Origin: CAZOKO01 sp964580455
Lineage (GTDB): Bacteria > Desulfobacterota > WTBG01
Direction: 5' to 3'
Assembly: GCA_964580455.1 (NCBI GenBank)
Contig: CAZOKO010000069.1
Span: forward strand, 1-14,648
Length of the DNA: 14,648 bases
The notes under the pieces were generated by a model. It saw only the letters and a program-made list of their open reading frames with translations. It was not told the origin of the DNA and ran no database searches. Shown piece after piece: positions 7,967 to 13,065 of this stretch (the first letter of the stretch is position 1; every line of letters starts with the position of its first letter). The translations under genes were made by a program, and so were the position numbers.

Positions 7967-8666
7967 AAAGCTTAGCACAGTAAAACCAGATTGGATAATA
8001 GTAACATCCTTCGCGTTCAACAATTTCAGATATCCCATGGCGCATGAGATTCAGTAAATAATCCGTTAATCCGACAGCAAGTTCCTCCAAATGAGCAGGC
8101 TCAAGCTCTCTTTCCACTGTCTTGATAATATTCCACTTGAATCCCAATTCCGCGAGTGCATAACGGATTCTTGATGGGTAAGCCAGTCCTGAATGCACGA
8201 AATACAACCGTGATCCCTTTTCTCCAAGCATAAAACTTGCTTGTCTTATAATTTTCAAAATGACATCAGTTCCATCAGGACCACCATACCGCCAGGGATT
8301 GAAATTTGTCGAATAGGGCATTTGGGGAGGAAGGGTAAGAATGATATCTGCATGTTCATGCTCAACAGGGTCAAGACAGTATCCTTTAAGAGTAGTTATG
8401 TTATTTATACCATTGATACGGGCATTGTGTTGTGTCCAGTTTATGGCTTCAATTACAGGATCAATACAAAATACTTCAGCGGCACCCAGCAGTGATGCAA
8501 CAATCCCAATATATCCGGTTCCACATCCCACATCAACTACTCTATCTCCCGGGATCACATTCATAATATCACAAAGCATGCCCGTAAGGGGACCAGGCTG
8601 ATAAATATGTTCATCAAACTCAATGGTTAGCGAGACTTCTTGATGGGTAACATTTATACTCTTCAT
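7965..8666 (-). CDS. SAM-dependent methyltransferase (MTS/PrmA-like fold)
   Basis: This is a 233-residue class I methyltransferase. Motif I is VVDVGCGTGYIGI at 43-55, followed by the acidic residue D69 in CIDPVIEA and N81-A-R-I-N-G as in the small-domain MTS/PrmA/PrmB group. The catalytic-position motif IV reads LTLPPQ at 110-115 instead of NPPY, so the usual Asn is a Leu. That leaves N6-adenine or glutamine methylation doubtful and suggests another acceptor. The protein is the first gene of the minus operon, directly followed by a glycosyltransferase. O- or N-methylation of a sugar or a lipid carrier is therefore a reasonable guess, with a small-molecule or protein target as alternatives. 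The ATG at 8666 is the only good start; no strong ribosome site is visible. Confidence 0.85.
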   Translation of the reverse strand: MKSINVTHQEVSLTIEFDEHIYQPGPLTGMLCDIMNVIPGDRVVDVGCGTGYIGIVASLLGAAEVFCIDPVIEAINWTQHNARINGINNITTLKGYCLDPVEHEHADIILTLPPQMPYSTNFNPWRYGGPDGTDVILKIIRQASFMLGEKGSRLYFVHSGLAYPSRIRYALAELGFKWNIIKTVERELEPAHLEELAVGLTDYLLNLMRHGISEIVEREGCYYYPIWFYCAKL

Positions 8667-8725
8667 TACAACCGTTCAAAAATAACAAAAGATGCTGGAT
8701 TCTGGATGCAATTTCAATACATAAC

Positions 8726-8810
8726 GATGTGTGATGTGAGATCTGCGATATGGGATAAAAATAGCATTTTCAATCTCACATCTCAGATCCCATATCTCAT
8801 ATCTTGTATC
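8726..8810. repeat. Inverted pair of 7-bp tandem repeat arrays forming a long hairpin
   Basis: From 8726 the plus strand reads four units of the GATNTGN type (GATGTGT, GATGTGA, GATCTGC, GATATGG) and then a degenerate GATAAAA. After a short AT-rich loop the complement follows in phase from 8769 to 8810 as six units: TTCAATC, TCACATC, TCAGATC, CCATATC, TCATATC and TTGTATC. The two arrays pair over about 35 bp with scattered mismatches and G-U pairs. It sits 60 bp upstream of the minus-strand methyltransferase ATG, so it may be in that operon's leader. It is not a CRISPR: the units are only 7 bp and there are no spacers. Confidence 0.75.
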
Positions 8811-8828
8811 TCTAGTTTTTCTTCATAA

Positions 8829-8840
8829 TCTTCGTGGTTA
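8829..8840 (-). repeat. Partial CACGAAG-type repeat unit
   Basis: TCTTCGTGGTTA is the reverse complement of TAACCACGAAGA. It matches the end of the CACGAAG repeat arms at 10051 and 10241. It looks like an isolated remnant of the same repeat family. Confidence 0.5.
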
Positions 8841-8863
8841 GAATTTTTTTAATATTCGGATTT

Positions 8864-8891
8864 AGCCTGAACATGGCTTTTTGTTCAGGCT
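8864..8891. terminator. Perfect 10-bp hairpin, terminator-like
   Basis: AGCCTGAACA (8864-8873) and TGTTCAGGCT (8882-8891) pair perfectly around an 8-base loop that contains four T. The T-run that should follow a factor-independent terminator is short on the plus strand (TTT, then ATATAAC), and on the minus strand AAATCC follows. It lies between divergent genes rather than at a gene end. It could be a terminator that stops readthrough, an attenuator in a leader, or a protein-binding site. The structure is certain, the role is not. Confidence 0.45.
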
Positions 8892-9008
8892 TTATATAAC
8901 ATAAAACATTTAGTCCTCCAGTTCAATAAGTATATAAAATAATCCTTATCCTAAACAGATTTTAAAAAAAAAGCGTTTTCTTAGACGGGAGTAACTGGCA
9001 AATTATCC

Positions 9009-9038
9009 TTGACAAAAACTGTTGATTTATTTGACAAT
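9009..9038 (+). promoter_or_regulatory. Possible promoter before the VOC gene
   Basis: TTGACA at 9009-9014 is a perfect -35 hexamer. GACAAT at 9033-9038, 18 bp later, matches four of six -10 positions. A second TTGACA at 9031-9036 overlaps it but has no good -10 at normal distance. The gene start is at 9173, giving a leader of about 130 bases if this is the promoter. Confidence 0.3.
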
Positions 9039-9059
9039 TACAATATCAATTTATCCAGA

Positions 9060-9075
9060 CTACTAAATATAGTAG
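9060..9075. promoter_or_regulatory. Operator-like dyad
   Basis: CTACTA (9060-9065) and TAGTAG (9070-9075) are perfect inverted repeats with AATA between them, a size usual for dimeric repressors. It lies about 22 bp downstream of the candidate -10, where binding could block transcription of the VOC/DUF4404 pair. No regulator gene is next to it. Confidence 0.35.
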
Positions 9076-9172
9076 TTAGCACCCAGAGGGAAATTGAAGG
9101 GCATTTTTCAATAACAAATGAAGCTTATATGTACTCTTTTAGAAGTTATTTCTTCGTTGAAGGGAGCAACTG

Positions 9173-9631
9173 TTGATTCATGCCGTGGACCATATCAACC
9201 TGGTGGTTTCTGATCTGGAGCGGTCGGTTAGATTCTATACCGAATTGCTGGGATTTAAAGAAGTTCGAAGGGCTCACCTTGAGGGAAAATGGATAGAATC
9301 TATCATAGGGCTTAAGGGTGTTCGTGCCAATGTGGTGTATATATTAGCACCAGCGGGAGAACCCCGCTTGGAACTGCTTTGTTATGAATCACCTCAAGGT
9401 GAATCAATTCTGGAAAATTCCCTGGCAAACACGCCAGGTTTGCGACATATTGCTCTCAAGGTCGAAGATATACAAAAAGCTGTAAAGCGCCTGAAAGAAG
9501 CAGGGGTGAAAATCATCGGTGAAACTGTTGAGGTACCAGAAAGTGTTGTAAGACATGATGCAGGACATAAAACACTTTGCTATTTCCTCGACCCGGACGG
9601 GATTTTGTTAGAACTGGCAGAGTATCGTTGA
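9173..9631 (+). CDS. VOC-family metalloenzyme (glyoxalase/epimerase-like)
   Basis: This is a 152-residue single-domain enzyme of the vicinal-oxygen-chelate superfamily. Two beta-alpha-beta-beta-beta modules are visible: residues 4-72, starting AVDHINLVVSDLERSVRFY, and 90-151, starting RHIALKVEDIQKAV. Each brings two expected metal ligands: H7 and E67 from the first, H92 and E147 from the second. Such enzymes include glyoxalase I, methylmalonyl-CoA epimerase and dioxygenases, and the exact reaction cannot be read from the sequence. The start is a TTG with AGGGAG (9161-9166) six bases upstream. The gene is 20 bp before a DUF4404-like gene and probably co-transcribed with it. Confidence 0.9.
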   Translation: MIHAVDHINLVVSDLERSVRFYTELLGFKEVRRAHLEGKWIESIIGLKGVRANVVYILAPAGEPRLELLCYESPQGESILENSLANTPGLRHIALKVEDIQKAVKRLKEAGVKIIGETVEVPESVVRHDAGHKTLCYFLDPDGILLELAEYR

Positions 9632-9651
9632 AATAAGAAAGGAGTAATGTA

Positions 9652-9984
9652 ATGATACAGAATACTATTGAAAAAATTGAAAACAAGGTTAAGAAAATTG
9701 ATTCCCTCAAAGACGAAAGCAAGACTCAGTTACTGAATCTACTTTCGACTCTGAAATCAGAGATTACAGAGCTTTCTAAGACCAAGGGAGAACAGGCAGA
9801 AAGCATCATGGGTTTTGCCGAAATCTCAACCCATGAAGCAACACGGCAGGATAAAAATCCACAGCTTTTGGAATTATCCATAGATGGCCTGTCCTCATCG
9901 GTTAAAGGGTTTGAGGTGTCACATCCAAGCCTGGTGGGAACTGTAAACTCGATCTGCGTTATGCTATCAAATTTGGGAATATAA
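9652..9984 (+). CDS. DUF4404-like small coiled-coil protein
   Basis: This is a 110-residue soluble protein. Residues 1-45 are strongly helical and charged (IEKIENKVKKIDSLKDESK), probably a coiled coil. The ending carries EVSHPSLVGTVNSICVMLSNLGI, which resembles the conserved FEaSHPtLa...L...GI tail of the DUF4404 family. The function of that family is unknown. The middle segment (about 46-80) is longer and less regular than in typical members of about 90 residues. GGAG at 9641-9644, seven bases upstream, supports the ATG. It follows the VOC gene by 20 bp. The match is made from memory of the family pattern. Confidence 0.72.
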   Translation: MIQNTIEKIENKVKKIDSLKDESKTQLLNLLSTLKSEITELSKTKGEQAESIMGFAEISTHEATRQDKNPQLLELSIDGLSSSVKGFEVSHPSLVGTVNSICVMLSNLGI

Positions 9985-9992
9985 ACCCAAAT
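9971..9992 (+). terminator. Weak hairpin across the DUF4404-like stop codon
   Basis: ATTTGGG (9971-9977) and CCCAAAT (9986-9992) form a perfect 7-bp stem with an 8-base loop, straddling the TAA at 9982-9984. No T-run follows, so factor-independent termination is doubtful. Confidence 0.25.
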
Positions 9993-10050
9993 AATGCATT
10001 TGAAACCACAGAGGGCACAGCGCAGCATAGCCGCAACCAAAATGAATTTA

Positions 10051-10080
10051 ACCACGAAGGGCACGAAGAAACACGAAGAA
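10051..10080 (+). repeat. CACGAAG repeat, left arm
   Basis: ACCACGAAGGGCACGAAGAA, followed by another ACACGAAGAA, makes three units of about 10 bp. Its reverse complement, slightly diverged, occurs at 10241-10269, so the two arms form a large inverted repeat with about 160 bp between them. This is a familiar dispersed intergenic repeat type in environmental Gram-negative genomes. Confidence 0.75.
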
Positions 10081-10121
10081 TTAAACTAAACTTGATGCTC
10101 CAGTTAAGATTCAAAAATCGA

Positions 10122-10147
10122 GTCACTCCCGCGGAAGCGGGAGTCCA
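10122..10147 (+). repeat. REP-like hairpin unit 1
   Basis: ACTCCCGC (10125-10132) and GCGGGAGT (10137-10144) pair perfectly around a GGAA tetraloop, flanked by GTC and CCA. It is the first of three units of a shared 26-bp consensus in this window; units 2 and 3 are at 10165 (inverted) and 11384. Confidence 0.8.
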
Positions 10148-10164
10148 TAAGAACCTGAAACCAC

Positions 10165-10190
10165 TGGATTCCTGCTTTCGCAGGAATGAC
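10165..10190 (-). repeat. REP-like hairpin unit 2 (inverted)
   Basis: ATTCCTGC (10168-10175) pairs with GCAGGAAT (10180-10187) around TTTC. Read on the minus strand it matches unit 1 closely. Units 1 and 2 face each other with 17 bp between them, the arrangement of paired REP (BIME-like) elements. Confidence 0.8.
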
Positions 10191-10240
10191 AAATAAAAAG
10201 CATATTGGACTTTTTGCGAAACAGATACGTTTAGTTTCAT

Positions 10241-10269
10241 TCTTCGTGGCCTTCGTGTTCTTCGTGGTT
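10241..10269 (-). repeat. CACGAAG repeat, right arm
   Basis: TCTTCGTGGCCTTCGTG, followed by TTCTTCGTGGTT, is the inverted partner of the array at 10051-10080. It ends about 55 bp before the ATG of the NlpC/P60-like gene. Confidence 0.75.
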
Positions 10270-10324
10270 GAATGTGGGTGTCATAAAACAATGGCGAATT
10301 TTTGAAAGAATAAAATATCTTCAT

Positions 10325-11269
10325 ATGAAAAACTCTTTATTATTCATAGTTTTTTGCTTTATCCTCACAACAGAGTGTTTAGGACAACAGGGACTAAAAA
10401 CCAATCTTACACTTTATGCAATTGCCGAGTTACCCACCCCTGTATTAAACACTCCGGATTTTTCTTCTGTTTTTGGTAACAAGGATGGGAAAACGCTTCA
10501 TCTTGATGGCTCCGGGTTAATACGTGAGGTTGAGTTTATAGCCTTGCCAAAAACTGTCTTCAAGATAGAAAATATAATCAACAAAAGAAACACTACTATA
10601 TACAAAATAACCACCGATGATTATCCTTATCCCACACAAAAAGGCTACTTTATAGAGAAGAGGTTTGTAAAAACGGTGGACTACAAACCTCCCAACCGAT
10701 TAAAGAGATTGCCAGAAAAGAAAGTTATTATCAATAAGCTATTATCTTCAAAGGGCAGTAATTATATATGGGGTGGAAATTATAAAGCGGGAATAGCACA
10801 GATGCTTTCCTTTTATCCTCCTTCCCCCACTATAGACACTGAGTTAAAAGATCAGTGGATGTTAAAAGGGGTGGATTGTTCCGGCCTTCTTTATGAAGCG
10901 ACCAATGGATATACACCGAGAAATACAAGTTCACTGTTATCTTTTGGAGAACCTGTTAAGATAGCCGATTTGAGTGCCAATCAGATTATGCAAAAAATAA
11001 AACCGCTGGATATAATCGTCTGGAAGGGGCATGTTATTATTATTCTTGACAGGGAGCGGACAATCGAGAGCCGTCTGGATTATAACAAGGAAAAAGAGGG
11101 GAATCAGGGTGGAGCAAGAATTCGAGATCTTAAAGAAGTCTTAACTGAAACTCTAAGAACAAAGATACCTGTTAACAATTATGTAGATGAAGTTAAAGAA
11201 GGCAGGAAAAAGTTTGTTGTTCGCAGGTGGCATAGTATTATGCTAAACAAACAAGATTCAGGGATTTAG
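10325..11269 (+). CDS. Secreted NlpC/P60-like peptidoglycan hydrolase
   Basis: This is a 314-residue exported protein. Residues 1-20 are a signal peptide (MKNSLLFIVFCFILTTECLG); the TTEC sequence is not a lipobox, so cleavage near CLG-QQ by signal peptidase I is more likely. Residues about 25-120 could be an SH3-like wall-binding part. The catalytic domain contains YIWGGN, then a segment of about 30 residues, then VDCSGLLYEATNG with the nucleophile C185, and WKGHVIIIL with H236. A polar third residue could be E248 in TIESR. The insertion between WGG and DCSG is longer than in typical NlpC/P60 domains. Such enzymes cut gamma-D-Glu-diamino acid bonds in cell-wall peptides. The frame is open further upstream to 10268, but that part is repeat-derived, so the ATG at 10325 with the signal peptide was chosen. 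Repeat elements flank both sides. Confidence 0.83.
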   Translation: MKNSLLFIVFCFILTTECLGQQGLKTNLTLYAIAELPTPVLNTPDFSSVFGNKDGKTLHLDGSGLIREVEFIALPKTVFKIENIINKRNTTIYKITTDDYPYPTQKGYFIEKRFVKTVDYKPPNRLKRLPEKKVIINKLLSSKGSNYIWGGNYKAGIAQMLSFYPPSPTIDTELKDQWMLKGVDCSGLLYEATNGYTPRNTSSLLSFGEPVKIADLSANQIMQKIKPLDIIVWKGHVIIILDRERTIESRLDYNKEKEGNQGGARIRDLKEVLTETLRTKIPVNNYVDEVKEGRKKFVVRRWHSIMLNKQDSGI

Positions 11270-11307
11270 GTATTGGGGAATTGAGGGATTGATCTTCTGG
11301 TTCCTGG

Positions 11308-11350
11308 ATCCCTGCTTAAGTTTATCCCGTACTTGATACGGGGCAGGGAT
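11308..11350. repeat. Two-stage hairpin, REP-like variant
   Basis: ATCCCTGC (11308-11315) pairs with GCAGGGAT (11343-11350). Inside it CCCGTA (11326-11331) pairs with TACGGG (11337-11342), which is directly stacked on the outer arm on one side only. It lies 40 bp after the NlpC/P60-like stop and could help end that transcript. Confidence 0.7.
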
Positions 11351-11383
11351 GGCAGATAAGGATGGAACCGATTGAAAAAACAT

Positions 11384-11409
11384 GTCATTCCCGCGCAAGC
11401 GGGAATCCA
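11384..11409 (+). repeat. REP-like hairpin unit 3
   Basis: ATTCCCGC (11387-11394) and GCGGGAAT (11399-11406) pair perfectly around GCAA, with GTC before and CCA after. It matches unit 1 at 10122 in the same orientation, differing mainly in the loop and one stem pair. Unit 1 also has a GNRA-type loop. Confidence 0.82.
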
Positions 11410-11523
11410 GTATTGTTAACAATTTCAGCAAAGGCATTCAACTGGAGATTTCTGGATAAGCAGATTCTAATATTATTCCTGTTTCTTGAAATGATAGTTA
11501 ACCTGACAAAGTAAAGAGCAACT

Positions 11524-12627
11524 ATGTTCGCAGATATCAATCTGAGAAAACTTACAGAGATGACGACTCCGGAAAGGACTTTTCTGAGTGTTTATCTCGC
11601 TGGACCACGTTCCACGACAGGTCTTAAAAACAGATTTCAGAAAATGCGTCGTGTTTTAAAAGGCGGACGTGTCGAAAAGGACGAGCGGGAACACTTCGAC
11701 GAAAATGTCAAGGCCGTCTCCAACTATCTTGAAAGAAACCCACTTCAGTCTGGCTCACTTTGTATTTTCTCATGCTGGGCGCTAGACTTCTTCCAGGCCA
11801 TTCCTCTGACGGCATTGGTTAACGACCTTGTATGGATCGATTCTTCACCATACATCAGGCCTCTTGCCGAACTTCAGGAGGAATACGAGAATGTAGCTGT
11901 TGTCATTGCTGACAACAAGAAAACACGAATCTTCCTCATCTCTTCGGCTATGGCAGGCACCGAAGAAGTCATCAAGGGTAATGTAAAGAACCACGTCAGG
12001 AAGGGGGGCTGGTCTCAGCAGCGATACGAGCGTCGCCGCGACAAGCAATTGCTACTGTATGCACGTGAAATTGCAGACGCACTTTTAAATCTCAGTAAAG
12101 AGGAAAAATTCAGACGTATCCTACTTGTGGGTGGCAAGGAAATATTGCGCATAGTTCATGATAACCTGCATCCGTCTTTACAGGACAAGGTTGCTGAAAA
12201 GGCTCTGGATTTAGGCAAAGGGGAAGGAACTGTCAACAAAGACATACTGGACCTGTTCTTCGAGCAGGAACGCCGGTCTGAACAGGACCTCTGGGAAAAG
12301 ATCCGTGCTGAATATCTGCGTGGTGGCCTGGGTGTCGTGGGGCTGGACGAGGTGCTAGCTGCCGCAAAAGAGGGGCGGGTAGAAGAGATGATTGTCAACC
12401 GCACATTTAAGCCTGAGGGGAGGCGCTGCCGCGACTGCGAAAACCTCGACAGCGACGTAGTAGCAACATGTTCGACTTGCGGTTCGAAATCTCTGTTTGA
12501 GGTTGATTTGGTAAATGAGATAGTAGAACTGCTAAAGCTTTCGGGTGCGGAAGTAGATTTTGCGGATCCCATTCAAACACTTGTGGATGCCGGAGAGATC
12601 GCAGCCCTCCTGCGATATAAAGCTTGA
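11524..12627 (+). CDS. Bacterial archaeo-eukaryotic-type release factor (Vms1/eRF1-like, baeRF)
   Basis: This is a 367-residue cytoplasmic protein. The N-terminal part starts with LSVYLAGPRSTTGLKNRF, typical of bacterial eRF1-like proteins. A catalytic loop GGWSQQRYERRR at 161-172 carries the Gln expected to hydrolyse peptidyl-tRNA (compare GGQ in eRF1 and GSQ in Vms1). The C-terminal third resembles eRF1 domain 3: a VNRTF segment, then a zinc ribbon with C302, C305, C316 and C319, then helices ending LVDAGEIAALLRYK. Related eukaryotic proteins free stalled chains from ribosomes; bacterial members are predicted to act in ribosome rescue or in conflict with invaders. The assignment is by motif. 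A weak AGAG precedes the ATG. It is 32 bp upstream of the PilZ gene and two genes before a restriction-modification enzyme. Confidence 0.85.
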   Translation: MFADINLRKLTEMTTPERTFLSVYLAGPRSTTGLKNRFQKMRRVLKGGRVEKDEREHFDENVKAVSNYLERNPLQSGSLCIFSCWALDFFQAIPLTALVNDLVWIDSSPYIRPLAELQEEYENVAVVIADNKKTRIFLISSAMAGTEEVIKGNVKNHVRKGGWSQQRYERRRDKQLLLYAREIADALLNLSKEEKFRRILLVGGKEILRIVHDNLHPSLQDKVAEKALDLGKGEGTVNKDILDLFFEQERRSEQDLWEKIRAEYLRGGLGVVGLDEVLAAAKEGRVEEMIVNRTFKPEGRRCRDCENLDSDVVATCSTCGSKSLFEVDLVNEIVELLKLSGAEVDFADPIQTLVDAGEIAALLRYKA

Positions 12628-12659
12628 CAAAACGTGGACTATAAAAAGGAGGAACCATA

Positions 12660-13052
12660 ATGAGGGATGATCAAAAAACCAAAGAGCAGCTAATAGATGA
12701 GCTGGAGATGCATCGTCAACGGGTAGCAGAACTCGAATCGAAGATTGAGAGATTAGAATCAAAGGAGGAAATTGGCTCAAAAAAATCACTAGCTCGCCAT
12801 CCTCGTGTTAAGATTGATGCAGATATTGAGTTCACAGGTGATTTCGATATCGTAAAAGCAAAAGGGATTAATTTCTCCGAAGGGGGCATATGTTTCGAGC
12901 TTACCAGATCCCTTCCTTTTGAAATGAAATTTGAACTTGAGGGGGAAATTCGCGATTACCGGGCACACCTCATCTGGATGAAGAGATTCCCTGAAGGCGG
13001 ATACCGTTTCGGGCTTCAATTTGTTCAACCCGAACCGCACCCTGAAATTTGA
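12660..13052 (+). CDS. PilZ domain protein with coiled-coil leader
   Basis: This is a 130-residue soluble protein. Residues 6-36 form a coiled coil (KTKEQLIDELEMHRQRVAELE), a sequence style common before PAS domains in sensor kinases. The PilZ domain spans about 42-125. The second c-di-GMP motif is intact as N71-F-S-E-G-G76. In the first motif, RxxxR, the last Arg is R49 in ARHPRV but the first position is Ala45, with Arg46 shifted by one. Binding of c-di-GMP may be weakened or altered. The C-terminal half has the expected beta strands (RAHLIWMKRFPEGGYRFGLQF). A strong AAGGAGG lies six bases before the ATG. The gene sits 13 bp before the restriction-modification gene and 32 bp after the baeRF gene, so it may be part of one transcript. 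Its target is not visible. Confidence 0.88.
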   Translation: MRDDQKTKEQLIDELEMHRQRVAELESKIERLESKEEIGSKKSLARHPRVKIDADIEFTGDFDIVKAKGINFSEGGICFELTRSLPFEMKFELEGEIRDYRAHLIWMKRFPEGGYRFGLQFVQPEPHPEI

Positions 13053-13065
13053 TCATAAAATAATT

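Larger units (their letters stand above)
8667..9172. other. Divergent intergenic region (506 bp) without a gene
   Basis: No convincing coding frame lies between the methyltransferase and VOC starts. In order it holds a long hairpin made of 7-bp repeats (8726-8810), a partial TCTTCGTGGTTA repeat unit (8829-8840), a perfect 10-bp hairpin (8864-8891), AT-rich sequence, two TTGACA hexamers (9009, 9031) and a dyad (9060-9075). It should contain the promoters of both flanking operons. Confidence 0.7.
9985..10324. other. Intergenic composite repeat region (340 bp) without a gene
   Basis: The stretch contains a CACAGAGG-type unit (about 10005-10020), an outer inverted pair of CACGAAG repeats (10051-10080 and 10241-10269), and an inner inverted pair of REP-like hairpins (10122-10147 and 10165-10190). 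An open frame crosses part of it on the minus strand but only reflects the repeats. No gene is seen. Confidence 0.75.

Noticed and set aside
8726..8810. Possible CRISPR array
   Set aside because: Units are 7 bp, contiguous and degenerate, with no spacers and no cas genes nearby.
9959..10324. 121-residue open frame on the minus strand containing SFLRKQESSG and TPASAGVT
   Set aside because: This peptide pattern arises from translating REP-like and CACGAAG repeats. It has no ribosome site and the frame follows the repeat, so it is not a gene.
10268..10324. Longer N-terminus for the NlpC/P60-like protein
   Set aside because: It begins inside the CACGAAG repeat and would bury the signal peptide that starts at 10325.
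12156..12572. 138-residue Ser/Arg-rich minus-strand frame
   Set aside because: It is a shadow of the baeRF gene; the low-complexity composition is what antisense of a Glu/Leu-rich coding region gives.
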